DNA of 64,000 nucleotides from Treponema sp. (GTDB taxonomy: Bacteria; Spirochaetota; Spirochaetia; Treponematales; Breznakiellaceae). The translations under genes were made by a program, and so were the position numbers. The stretch is from the NCBI GenBank assembly GCA_031256035.1, contig JAIRRJ010000002.1:1-64000 (forward strand), read 5' to 3'. The notes below the pieces were generated by a model, which saw only the letters and a list, made by a program, of their open reading frames with translations, searched no databases and had not been told where the DNA came from. Positions 45,550 through 51,814 of the stretch are shown here, in pieces (the stretch's first letter is position 1; each line of letters begins with the position of its first letter).

Positions 45550-45762
45550 TCAGGGTTTCCGGGGCTTCTTGGGAGCCTCGGCGGGCTGCTTCTTGGGACG
45601 GCCAACTTTGGCGTCTTTGATTTTTTCGTAGGTGTTTGGAGGGTAGATGGAACCGTTAAAGAGAGGCTCAATATCTTCTCGTTTTATTCGCATTTGTGTG
45701 GCATTTTTGGACATTTTCAGATTTTCGGCAAGTTCATCCAGTGTCCAGCCTTTGACTTCCAT
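45550..45762 (-). CDS. Small HTH protein with basic GRP tail, copy 1
   Basis: The 70-aa protein has a helix-turn-helix-like core (WTLDELAENLKMSKNATQMRI, about residues 6-26), then IYPPNTYEKIKDAKVGRPKK and a Lys/Pro-rich tail. The GRPKK core resembles an AT-hook. A paralogue lies at 46917. It is divergent from a structured RNA leader, with a 25-bp palindrome holding its own -10 box, so autoregulation is likely. Confidence 0.65.
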   Translation of the reverse strand: MEVKGWTLDELAENLKMSKNATQMRIKREDIEPLFNGSIYPPNTYEKIKDAKVGRPKKQPAEAPKKPRKP

Positions 45763-45809
45763 ACCTTATTTTCGGCGGAAAAAAAAATAAAAAAAGTTTC
45801 ATTTTGCTA

Positions 45810-45840
45810 TTGACAATATTGTGTTATTATAACACAATAT
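45810..45840. promoter_or_regulatory. Divergent promoter/operator with 25-bp palindrome
   Basis: Positions 45816-45840 are a perfect palindrome (12-bp arms ATATTGTGTTAT, one central base). TTGACA at 45810-45815 with CACAAT 17 bases later would start the plus-strand RNA near 45845. On the minus strand a perfect TATAAT (complement of 45826-45831) lies in the palindrome centre and serves the HTH gene. Binding there would block both. Confidence 0.65.
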
Positions 45841-45843
45841 AAA

Positions 45844-46037
45844 CATCGGGTGAATAGCCCGATGCTGGCGGGTGTACATGGAGTTCTCCCAAGACCCACG
45901 AAAGCCGCCAGCCCATTGAGCGATTAGTGCTTTGCGGCGGCAGAGCGGAAGAAAGGCTAATTTTGAAAGCCGACCGGTTGCCGCCGCTTCCGGTCACATG
46001 GCTGGAGAGATTGGCCTTTTTTATTGGAGGAGGAGAG
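45844..46037 (+). ncRNA. Structured RNA leader, copy 1 (pseudoknot/attenuator)
   Basis: Helices: P1 45844-45850/45858-45864; P2 CTGGCGG 45865-45871/45905-45911 enclosing the motif AGTTCTCCCAAGA (45882-45894); Pa GCGGCGGCA 45934-45942/45979-45987; Pb 45952-45961/46010-46019 with an inner GACCGG/CCGGTC stem. Pa and Pb interleave: the Pa 3' strand is the loop of the Pb hairpin. Pb is followed by six T and then ATTGGAGG and an ATG. A second copy with different stem sequences but the same plan lies at 47296. Confidence 0.7.
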
Positions 46038-46070
46038 ATGAAGGAAAAAGTCATGGGGAAGAACAGATGA
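46038..46070 (+). CDS. Ten-codon ORF behind RNA leader 1
   Basis: GGAGGAGGAG precedes ATG 46038, but the frame (MKEKVMGKNR) ends after ten codons at TGA 46068-46070. It is either a leader peptide or the stump of a gene cut off when the minus-strand membrane protein gene arrived directly downstream. Confidence 0.4.
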   Translation: MKEKVMGKNR

Positions 46071-46072
46071 TC

Positions 46073-46636
46073 CTATGTATAAGGCGACCCATGAAATCTC
46101 CCAGCTTCCTCTTTTATATGCCATTTATATTCCTCTGTATCAATCTTATGTTGTATAACATTCATCAGGTCTTTTTTACTGGAAAGATCAAAAAAAACAG
46201 TATTACTTATTACTTTATACGGCTTCCCGCAATTAGGGCAGCGAATGTCGATAACCTTGCAGCCGCAATTAGGGCATATTTCCGAAAGATTATCAGGGAT
46301 ACCACGCCGGTATTCCCACTTAAATATGCGCCCTCCATATTCCATTTGTGTAAATTGATACCAATCCGGCAATCTGTTTTCCGCTTGATGTTTTCTTATA
46401 CGGTTAATGATTGCGGCAATAGATATAGATGCAACGACTATAAAAAATATTACCCACAGTGGAATTGTAAGCGTCAACAGTTTTTGAAAAGTGTGTTGAA
46501 CAATGGAAAGGAGGGCTATAGTTATGCTTTTAATATTTAAGCCAAACAGGAAATTAGCGATCAACGAGCCTGCTATTCCTAAAAATAAGCTTCCTGCAAT
46601 CCATAACGCCTTTTTCTTAGACAGTTTGAAGGGCAT
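46073..46636 (-). CDS. Membrane protein with cytoplasmic zinc ribbon, 187 aa
   Basis: Two or three membrane segments (about residues 10-34, 38-60 and 57-80) are followed by a soluble part with a zinc ribbon CPNCGCKV...CPNCGKPY (about residues 120-140). It runs against the surrounding early genes and fills the gap after RNA leader 1, like a moron gene. No function recognised. Confidence 0.55.
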   Translation of the reverse strand: MPFKLSKKKALWIAGSLFLGIAGSLIANFLFGLNIKSITIALLSIVQHTFQKLLTLTIPLWVIFFIVVASISIAAIINRIRKHQAENRLPDWYQFTQMEYGGRIFKWEYRRGIPDNLSEICPNCGCKVIDIRCPNCGKPYKVISNTVFFDLSSKKDLMNVIQHKIDTEEYKWHIKEEAGRFHGSPYT

Positions 46637-46672
46637 ATCTTATATTTCGGGTTTTCTTTATCTGAGGTTTAT

Positions 46673-46897
46673 ATGATACGGGAACTTTTTATTACTATGA
46701 CCCGCCCTTGGAGGGTTTGGCAGGATGGAATGAGATGCCATCTAAGAACTATGGAACTTGAGAAAGAACTGCGTGAATTGAAAAAAGAGTTGGCGGATGA
46801 GAAAAAAACAAATGCCAAACTCCGGGAAGAGATTTGCAACCTTAAAAGGAATCAAAGAGAACAAACCTTGTGCGGGCAGGGTGGTGAAGGAGATTGA
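46673..46897 (+). CDS. Small coiled-coil protein, 74 aa
   Basis: After a short N-terminal segment with MTRPWRVWQDGMRCHL, residues 28-60 form a coiled coil rich in Leu, Lys and Glu. GAGG stands before ATG 46673. Its stop lies 19 bases before the convergent second HTH gene. Function unknown. Confidence 0.45.
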   Translation: MIRELFITMTRPWRVWQDGMRCHLRTMELEKELRELKKELADEKKTNAKLREEICNLKRNQREQTLCGQGGEGD

Positions 46898-46916
46898 GTT
46901 TGTTTGGGATGAGCGG

Positions 46917-47147
46917 TTACTTTTTAGCTTTCTTGGCTTTAGGCTTGGCTTCCTGCTTCGCCTTGGGCGGGCGGCCCATCTTTGTGTCACGGATTTTTTC
47001 CAGTGTACCAAGTGGATACATGGCTTCCCTGCTCATGGGTTTTATCCCGGCTCTTTGTATACGCCGTTCAACTGTTCTTTGTGGCAACTTTAGCGCCTTT
47101 GCCATTTCTGTAATGGTAATACCTTCCATACCGTTAATTATCGGCAT
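46917..47147 (-). CDS. Small HTH protein with basic GRP tail, copy 2
   Basis: The 76-aa protein has ITITEMAKALKLPQRTVERRI (an HTH core, about residues 10-30), then AMYPLGTLEKIRDTKMGRPPK and a Lys/Ala-rich tail. It aligns with copy 1 over the whole length (YP-x-x-T-x-E-K-I-[KR]-D-x-K-x-G-R-P). Like copy 1 it is divergent from a structured RNA leader, across an inverted repeat. Confidence 0.65.
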   Translation of the reverse strand: MPIINGMEGITITEMAKALKLPQRTVERRIQRAGIKPMSREAMYPLGTLEKIRDTKMGRPPKAKQEAKPKAKKAKK

Positions 47148-47245
47148 TTATACCGCTTTTCATAAATTGTTTGAATGTTCAGACACTTTACTATACAAAC
47201 GTGAAGTAAAAATCGAAAATATTTTGAGAAAAAGTATGTATTTTA

Positions 47246-47274
47246 TTCAAACACATATTTACAATATGTTTGAA
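47246..47274. promoter_or_regulatory. Inverted repeat between HTH copy 2 and RNA leader 2
   Basis: TTCAAACACAT (47246-47256) and ATATGTTTGAA (47264-47274) pair with one mismatch around a seven-base centre. TTGAAT (47270-47275) at its right edge and TATAGG (47292-47297) could be the promoter of the RNA leader. The repeat is in the position that the 25-bp palindrome has in module 1. Confidence 0.5.
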
Positions 47275-47295
47275 TTATGCGACAGTTATTGTATA

Positions 47296-47462
47296 GGCTG
47301 ATACGTCAGCCGAACCGCCCTTTATAGTTCTCCCAAGAATTGGGGCGGTTTTCATAGAGAGATTTAGCCCAGCCGTCACTGGGAAGGAAGAGGGCTTACA
47401 CAGCCTTGAACCGTGACGGCGGGGATGGGCGGTGTAAGCCTTTTTTATTGGAGGTAGTTGTG
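47296..47462 (+). ncRNA. Structured RNA leader, copy 2 (pseudoknot/attenuator)
   Basis: Helices: P1 GGCTGA/TCAGCC (47296-47301/47306-47311); P2 AACCGCCC/GGGCGGTT (47313-47320/47343-47350) with AGTTCTCCCAAGA (47326-47338) in the loop; Pa GCCGTCAC/GTGACGGC (47372-47379/47413-47420); Pb GGCTTACAC/GTGTAAGCC (47393-47401/47432-47440), then six T. Pa and Pb interleave as in copy 1. The 17-mer GCCTTTTTTATTGGAGG is identical in both copies and contains the ribosome-binding site of the next gene. Confidence 0.72.
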
Positions 47463-47636
47463 ATGGAAAAGCTGACGGTTGAAATTGAACTTTCCAAGGA
47501 AGAACTGGAAGCGTTCAACAACTTCATTGAGCAGGGGTGCATTGACATTAAGAAGTACCTGAAACGACTGATTATGAAAGCCCCTGAGAAACACAAAGAA
47601 CTCGCAGAAGCAAGGAGGCCTAAAAAGATAGCTTAA
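47463..47636 (+). CDS. Small protein behind RNA leader 2, 57 aa
   Basis: ATG 47463 follows TTGGAGG of the RNA leader. The 57-aa protein (MEKLTVEIELSKEELEAFNNF...CIDIKKYLKRLI) has a strand-helix-helix plan with a basic tail (EARRPKKIA), which suggests a ribbon-helix-helix DNA-binding protein. Its expression would be set by the leader. Confidence 0.55.
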   Translation: MEKLTVEIELSKEELEAFNNFIEQGCIDIKKYLKRLIMKAPEKHKELAEARRPKKIA

Positions 47637-47658
47637 TTTTTTGAGTTAATGGGACGGC

Positions 47659-47913
47659 TTAATCTTTGGCGTCTTCATCAAGAAAGAGACGTTTGAGGAA
47701 CTTTGCCAATTCTGCTGCTGATTCACGGGATAAAATGATGCCGTTGCCATTATAAAGGTCTCCGGCATCAAAATCTTTATCTGTGATGTGCAAAGGGTTA
47801 TCAAAATCCGGTTTAAATTCGGCAGTATAGTCTTCGTGAAGTTTCCCGTTTCTTTCACGGCTTAGCTTAATACTGAACGGACCCGATTTCATAAGTCTTT
47901 CTGCTTTGGTCAT
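47659..47913 (-). CDS. Hypothetical element protein, 84 aa
   Basis: I choose the ATG at 47911-47913 (MTKAERLMKSGPFSIKLSRE...) because AGGAG lies about nine bases upstream; an 11-residue longer start exists. The protein is small, soluble and acidic at the C-terminus (LKRLFLDEDAKD). Family not recognised. It is opposite in strand to its neighbours. Confidence 0.4.
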   Translation of the reverse strand: MTKAERLMKSGPFSIKLSRERNGKLHEDYTAEFKPDFDNPLHITDKDFDAGDLYNGNGIILSRESAAELAKFLKRLFLDEDAKD

Positions 47914-47985
47914 TTCATTAACTCCTGAAAAGAATTTTAGTGTCATTTTATTTCAATTATGTACAAAAAGATAGAGGAGGAAGTG

Positions 47986-48273
47986 ATGTCAAATAAATTC
48001 ACCCGGTTTAGCATCCAGGAAATTCTAATGGACGCGGGGCTGGACACACACCAAGCAAGGAAAGCAACAGACAAGATCATCCGGGCTCTGTCTGACTCTT
48101 TGGCTGAAGGTGAACCAGTGGAACTTCGAGGCTTAGGGTCTTTTGAATACCGCGAGCGTAAATCTTATAAGGCGCATAACCCAAAAACCAAAGAAGCCGT
48201 TATGACCAAGCCCAGGCGCCGGATCATCTTCCGCCCAGAGCGGGAATTAAAAGATAATCTCGCGGAACTTTAG
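47986..48273 (+). CDS. HU/IHF-family DNA-binding protein
   Basis: From ATG 47986 (GAGGAGG upstream) the 95-aa protein has an alpha-helical N-terminal dimer part, VELRGLGSFEYRERKSYKAHNPKTKEAV with the beta-arm (NPKT in place of NP-x-T) and RRRIIFRPERELKD. HU/IHF proteins bend DNA and often assist phage recombination or replication. It opens an early-region run. Confidence 0.85.
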   Translation: MSNKFTRFSIQEILMDAGLDTHQARKATDKIIRALSDSLAEGEPVELRGLGSFEYRERKSYKAHNPKTKEAVMTKPRRRIIFRPERELKDNLAEL

Positions 48274-48285
48274 CTGGAGGAAGTT

Positions 48286-48414
48286 ATGAGGGGAAAAAAG
48301 GCAGTGCCTCAAGATACCGATTTGCTGACCGTTATAGAGACCATGTTTTTTCCCAAACTTATTTGTCTTGAAAAATTCTGCATACAGGCAACCGCAACTT
48401 CTTGTATGACCTGA
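48286..48414 (+). pseudogene. 5' piece of an excisionase-like HTH gene, cut by an inversion
   Basis: ATG 48286 (CTGGAGGAAG upstream) opens MRGKKAVPQDTDLLTV, after which the frame runs into inverted DNA and ends at 48414. The rest of the gene is on the minus strand at 48671-48851. Joined at the AT dinucleotide, the pieces give a 76-aa HTH_17/excisionase-like protein. Confidence 0.75.
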
Positions 48415-48549
48415 TTTCAAATGGCTGCTGCTAACAGTGATGGTCTTTCCACAATCACATTTACAATTCCAGAAAAAATGCTTGTCCTTTTCTTTTCTGG
48501 TAAAATTTAATGCTGTGAGTTTACCAAAACGCATTCCAGTTAAGTCCAT
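48336..48549 (-). pseudogene. N-terminal half of an HNH/AP2-type endonuclease, inverted
   Basis: Minus-strand ATG 48549 opens MDLTGMRFGKLTALNFTRKE and a CKCDCGK...SCGCL zinc domain and runs to KKHGLY at the breakpoint. Family members continue with TRLYxIW and an HNH fold. That continuation is at 48852-49120 on the plus strand. Confidence 0.75.
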
Positions 48550-48670
48550 AAATGGCCTCTCTCTCAATTTTTTCCTCCTAAGATTTGGTTTGGTGCGGGG
48601 GCAAGACGGACAGCTCCGAAACCCCCGCTTTTTGAAACGGCCTCTGTTCGCTACTTCATGGCACACCTCC

Positions 48671-48851
48671 TCATATATTCCCCGGCTTCACGCCGGCCGG
48701 AATTTCTCGTTTTGCCATCCATTGTTTAATCACAGATGCTCTTATTAACCTTTGCCCGTTTAATGCCAATATCCAGGGAAAAGGGAGCGTACCGTGTTTT
48801 ATGTGTCGGTGAATGATGCTCTTACCGCAGCGGAGCATTTCTGCGGCTTCA
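48671..48851 (-). pseudogene. 3' piece of the excisionase-like HTH gene, inverted
   Basis: The minus strand reads IEAAEMLRCGKSIIHRHI, KHGTLPFPWILALNGQRLIR and ASVIKQWMAKREIP and ends at TGA 48671-48673. This is the helix-turn-helix and wing of an HTH_17/excisionase-type protein. It has no start codon here; the plus-strand piece at 48286 supplies it. Confidence 0.72.
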
Positions 48852-49120
48852 ATACAACAAAATTATATGCGGTGTGGGAATCTATGAGACAACGATGTAA
48901 TAACCCAAACAGCAAACCTTATCCTCACTATGGCGGCAGGGGAATCGTTATGTGTCAAGAATGGGATGATTTCCAAAATTTCTATAATTGGGCTCTTTCC
49001 AGTGATTATAAAGAGGGTCTGTCAATAGATCGTATTGATAACGATGGTAATTACTGCCCTGAAAACTGTCAATGGATGACAGTATCAGAAAATGCAAGCA
49101 AAGGAAGCAGGAGGGTATAA
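48852..49120 (+). pseudogene. C-terminal half of the HNH/AP2-type endonuclease
   Basis: The segment TTKLYAVWESMRQRCNNPNS, YPHYGGRGIVMCQEW, GLSIDRIDNDGNYCPENCQW carries the HNH catalytic region of phage HNH/AP2-type endonucleases. An upstream ATG at 48794 is in frame, but the residues it adds are antisense to the HTH gene. TAA 49118-49120 overlaps the next start. Confidence 0.75.
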
Positions 49121-49341
49121 TGCGTGGCTTCATATACAGATTAGGAATTGCAATAAAGGAAAGCGGCAAACGCATGGCGCATATCAGGCCGTTCGGGATA
49201 CCAGTGTTCTGGCTGATCTATTGCCCGGTTATCTCTATCGGAAATAAGATAAGGGATTTTGCCGCCAGCCACACTACCGTGGGAGATTTCCAGAAAAACA
49301 AATCCACTGCGGAAATAGAACCAACTGAGGCGAATGCGTGA
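49120..49341 (+). CDS. Small hypothetical protein with one hydrophobic segment, 73 aa
   Basis: ATG 49120 follows AGGAGGG. The protein has a basic N-terminus (MRGFIYRLGIAIKESGKRM) and a hydrophobic stretch (PFGIPVFWLIYCPVISIG, about residues 25-42) that could be a membrane anchor. It overlaps both the HNH stop and the rusA start. Function unknown. Confidence 0.5.
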   Translation: MRGFIYRLGIAIKESGKRMAHIRPFGIPVFWLIYCPVISIGNKIRDFAASHTTVGDFQKNKSTAEIEPTEANA

Positions 49342-49733
49342 AACAGATTTATCACCTCTTTGTGAACGGCACCCCCAAGGCACAGCCGAGGCACCGAACG
49401 ACCGCAAGAGGGCATGTGTATAACCCGAGTTCAGCGGACGCATGGAAGAACGAAATCAAAATGGCTTTTCATTCATGCCGCCAGCCAACCATCATTGGGC
49501 CGGCACGTTTGAAAGTGCTTTTCTGTATGCCGGTTCCGAATGGAAAGAATATTGAAGAAGGCTCACCGCATACGTCTAAGCCTGATACTGACAATTTGTT
49601 TAAGGCAGTCATGGACGCTATGACTGCCGTAGGTGTTTGGAAAGACGATGCCTTGGTGTCTGATGTTACGGCAGGGAAGTTTTACGCTCGGGGAGCAACT
49701 GGGGCGCAAATCATAGTTGAAACAGATTTTTAA
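49338..49733 (+). CDS. rusA: RusA-family Holliday junction resolvase
   Basis: The 131-aa protein contains the RusA core KPDTDNLFKAVMDAMTAVGV (about residues 81-100) and WKDDALVSDV, with the acidic catalytic residues. RusA cuts Holliday junctions during phage recombination and replication. The start is GTG 49338, overlapping the preceding stop (GTGAAA in TGCGTGA). Confidence 0.9.
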   Translation: MKQIYHLFVNGTPKAQPRHRTTARGHVYNPSSADAWKNEIKMAFHSCRQPTIIGPARLKVLFCMPVPNGKNIEEGSPHTSKPDTDNLFKAVMDAMTAVGVWKDDALVSDVTAGKFYARGATGAQIIVETDF

Positions 49734-49744
49734 GGAGAAAGAAA

Positions 49745-50419
49745 ATGAGCAAAGTACAGAACAAAAAACCGGCAGTAGATAATACTATCCAGCCGGTAAT
49801 TGACGAGAAGATCGTGAATACCGTTCACGAGATTTTTGAAGATGTTACAAGGCTTAACGCATTGCAGGACTGTTTTGATGACTTAGCAAACCGCCTCATT
49901 GCGGATCTCGCGGCTAATTCTTTCATGGAATTTAACCTTGAATTGACAGAAAACCAAAAGGAACAGCTCCGGAAGGCAATAAAAATAAAGGGCAACGAAA
50001 CTGTTCGGATATATTTGGCAAAAGTGAATTCTGATGAACGAAGTCAAGAAATATACGGCATTGTCAGAGAAAAAACAACGGAAATTGCTGACAAGGTTCT
50101 CTCAGCAATTGGTCAGGAGATAAACCGCGGTGCCGTTATCAATGCAACCGCAGTACAGGCAAATGCAAAGAGCGAAGATTACGATGAAATATTGCTGCGG
50201 AAAATAAAATCTTCCGGAGACATCACAATTCCCACAAGTTGCGTTTTGATTTCAACTAACTGCATATCGACCATCAAGGCTTCATGCCAGGTACCGGGCA
50301 AAAAAGAGACTTTGGCCAGGCTGAGGTTTGGGGAAAGGAAAACGATTTCCGGGAAGCCTTGGCCAAGGGTACATGGAAAGACATCAAAACTTTTTTCGGT
50401 ATTCCAAAACAAAAACTGA
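49745..50419 (+). CDS. Phage-type hypothetical protein, probably frameshifted near its 3' end
   Basis: The first 170 residues (MSKVQNKKPAVDNTIQPVID..., ANRLIADLAANSFMEFNLEL) are a soluble helical domain that I do not recognise. After about residue 170 the frame becomes serine/cysteine-rich and overlaps the better coding frame at 50284-50685, which is open from 50260. A one-base loss near 50255 (CAACTAACTG) may have split a single protein of roughly 310 aa. Confidence 0.5.
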   Translation: MSKVQNKKPAVDNTIQPVIDEKIVNTVHEIFEDVTRLNALQDCFDDLANRLIADLAANSFMEFNLELTENQKEQLRKAIKIKGNETVRIYLAKVNSDERSQEIYGIVREKTTEIADKVLSAIGQEINRGAVINATAVQANAKSEDYDEILLRKIKSSGDITIPTSCVLISTNCISTIKASCQVPGKKETLARLRFGERKTISGKPWPRVHGKTSKLFSVFQNKN

Positions 50420-50685
50420 GTTACACGGATGCAGAGGGCAACGAAAAATCTATCGGGAAGTTTGGTGAAAGCACCCAAGAAGAATTTGATGAGGTTTTAT
50501 TCAGCCTTCCCGATCTAATTGCCAAATCTAGGCAGGGCGATGAAAGAGCAGGACGTACGGTCAATGAATTGCTCTGGCACCTTGCAAATGAAGGTTTCAA
50601 TACCCGCACATCTGTCAGAGGTTCATTCAGGGAGATTTTCCCGTTCGGCAAACCGGAGGCAGATATTCACGGGAGGATCGCATGA
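50284..50685 (+). CDS. Phage-type hypothetical protein, 133 aa, possibly the 3' part of the preceding gene
   Basis: The frame is open from 50260 and reads LHIDHQGFMPGTGQKRDFGQ, then KGTWKDIKTFFGIPKQKLSY and a C-terminal region with DERAGRTVNELLWHLANEGF. The ATG at 50284 has only a weak AAGG upstream. It either starts by re-initiation or is the continuation of 49745 after a frameshift. It ends overlapping the next ATG. Confidence 0.5.
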   Translation: MPGTGQKRDFGQAEVWGKENDFREALAKGTWKDIKTFFGIPKQKLSYTDAEGNEKSIGKFGESTQEEFDEVLFSLPDLIAKSRQGDERAGRTVNELLWHLANEGFNTRTSVRGSFREIFPFGKPEADIHGRIA

Positions 50686-50879
50686 TTCAGTTTGAAAATG
50701 GCATAAGCGAAACCTGGGTTAGTAGTGATGATAAAACCCATGTATGGGTCGTGGAGCGTGGTGCTGGAGAGCCAATGGTTTGGTTCCATAGAGAAGGCAT
50801 GGGCAAGGCTGAGAGCATTTCACTGGACATGATTGAAACTATTGCTGAGGCGCTGGAATGCCTCAAAGGAAATAACTAA
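50682..50879 (+). CDS. Small hypothetical protein, 65 aa
   Basis: ATG 50682 overlaps the preceding stop (ATGA). The product (ENGISETWVSSDDKTHVWVV..., LDMIETIAEALECLKGNN) is acidic with a strand-rich start and a C-terminal helix. One of a series of five overlapping short early genes; no function recognised. Confidence 0.5.
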   Translation: MIQFENGISETWVSSDDKTHVWVVERGAGEPMVWFHREGMGKAESISLDMIETIAEALECLKGNN

Positions 50880-51068
50880 ATGACCTTTGCAGAAACATTG
50901 GCAAAAAGAAATGAGGCAAGAGATCGCCGTAACAGCTTAGTCAAGCATGATTTAGCTTCTAGTCGGTTACTCAATGCCGAATATGATTGGGGTTTTTGGG
51001 ACGCAGTTATTTCAATTATGAAAAACTGCGGCATGAAAGAACTGGATGAAAAGGCGGTGCAAGGATGA
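50880..51068 (+). CDS. Small hypothetical protein, 62 aa
   Basis: The gene begins directly after the preceding stop. The product (MTFAETLAKRNEARDRRNSL..., EYDWGFWDAVISIMKNCG) is mostly helical. It overlaps the next start by four bases. No function recognised. Confidence 0.45.
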   Translation: MTFAETLAKRNEARDRRNSLVKHDLASSRLLNAEYDWGFWDAVISIMKNCGMKELDEKAVQG

Positions 51069-51310
51069 ATCAGGAAAAAATAATTTTAACTTTTAGATTT
51101 GAAGATGATTGGGGACGCGCTGTATTTGATGGTGATAACGGCAGGGCGTATGTAACAACCGACCTTATTCCACGCATAGGATGGGAAGCCTTGGATCAAG
51201 AAGGAAGAGAATTACTCCTCCGCTCATTACACTCACGGACATCGTATGGTGAACCTGATTGCCCGAAATGGCGTGAAGGATTATTCAGCATAAAAGGAGC
51301 AACGGCATGA
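51065..51310 (+). CDS. Small hypothetical protein, 81 aa
   Basis: ATG 51065 overlaps the stop of the previous gene (ATGA). The product (ILTFRFEDDWGRAVFDGDNG..., DQEGRELLLRSLHSRTSYGE) looks like a small alpha/beta protein. No function recognised. Confidence 0.45.
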   Translation: MNQEKIILTFRFEDDWGRAVFDGDNGRAYVTTDLIPRIGWEALDQEGRELLLRSLHSRTSYGEPDCPKWREGLFSIKGATA

Positions 51311-51495
51311 AAGGAAAGTGGAAACGAACCTGTATGGTATTAGGTGATGAATACAAACATATAGCGACAAGGTTGCTTGATACATCAGAACCTATGCACG
51401 GAGGCAATGTTGAGCATATCGGTGGTTACACCACTGACAAAGAAGCAGTGGAAAAACTTTGCGATTATCTAAACAAAATTGAAGGAGAAGAATAA
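51307..51495 (+). CDS. Small hypothetical protein, 62 aa
   Basis: ATG 51307 overlaps the previous stop; AAAAGGAG precedes it. The product (MKGKWKRTCMVLGDEYKHIA..., GYTTDKEAVEKLCDYLNKIE) is basic at the start and acidic at the end. No function recognised. Confidence 0.45.
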   Translation: MKGKWKRTCMVLGDEYKHIATRLLDTSEPMHGGNVEHIGGYTTDKEAVEKLCDYLNKIEGEE

Positions 51496-51701
51496 TGAGC
51501 AAAAGCAAGAGTATGGATTTTTTAGATGACAAAGAAAAATACCGGCTGGCGGTTTTCCTCAAGCGGCTCACATTTAACATGGCCTACGAAGTCGCCGACT
51601 GCGGCACACATGAGGAAATGAAAGAGTACGCATACTGCACATTGGATGTGGTCGAGAAGGTTCAAAAAGAGTTAGCCGCAGAGGGCTTTGCTCCCCGTTG
51701 A
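51495..51701 (+). CDS. Small hypothetical protein, 68 aa
   Basis: It shares a base with the preceding stop (TAATG) and follows GAAGGAGAAG. The product (FLDDKEKYRLAVFLKRLTFN..., CTLDVVEKVQKELAAEGF) is helical. It closes the series; a hairpin-rich gap follows. Confidence 0.45.
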   Translation: MSKSKSMDFLDDKEKYRLAVFLKRLTFNMAYEVADCGTHEEMKEYAYCTLDVVEKVQKELAAEGFAPR

Positions 51702-51814
51702 TCGCCCTGATGATGGGGAGCTGGCTACTCCCCGAAACCGCCCTCCCCCTGGGCGGTCGGCGAAAGCCTCCGGTGCATGGCACTGGAAAACCAAGATGAT
51801 AAGGAGATTTTATC
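51702..51814 (+). other. Hairpin-rich leader before the 96-aa gene
   Basis: Dyads: GGGGAG/CTCCCC (51715-51720/51728-51733), ACCGCCC/GGGCGGT (51737-51743/51751-51757) and TCCGGTGC/GCACTGGA (about 51769-51787, one wobble). The P2-like ACCGCCC/GGGCGGT stem recalls RNA leader 2, but AGTTCTCCCAAGA, the interleaved helices and the T-run are absent, so I do not call it a third copy. Confidence 0.5.

Larger units (their letters stand above)
48336..48851. other. Inverted 516-bp segment
   Basis: Reversing 48336-48851 in silico joins two pairs of half-genes in frame: 50 + 181 = 231 bases (77 codons) for the HTH_17 protein and 214 + 269 = 483 bases (161 codons) for the HNH protein. All genes would then be on the plus strand like the flanking HU and RusA. 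The two breakpoints share only the dinucleotide AT, with no long inverted repeats. Confidence 0.8.

Noticed and set aside
45520-45813. 97-codon plus-strand frame over the first HTH gene
   Set aside because: It is the antisense shadow of the HTH gene, with no ribosome-binding site and a low-complexity Phe/Leu/Gly-rich product.
48336-48851. A classical invertase-driven phase switch
   Set aside because: The breakpoints share only AT; there are no long inverted repeats and no invertase gene nearby. It stays possible only as inference.
51702-51814. Third copy of the RNA leader
   Set aside because: A similar ACCGCCC/GGGCGGT stem exists, but AGTTCTCCCAAGA, the interleaved helices and the T-run are missing.
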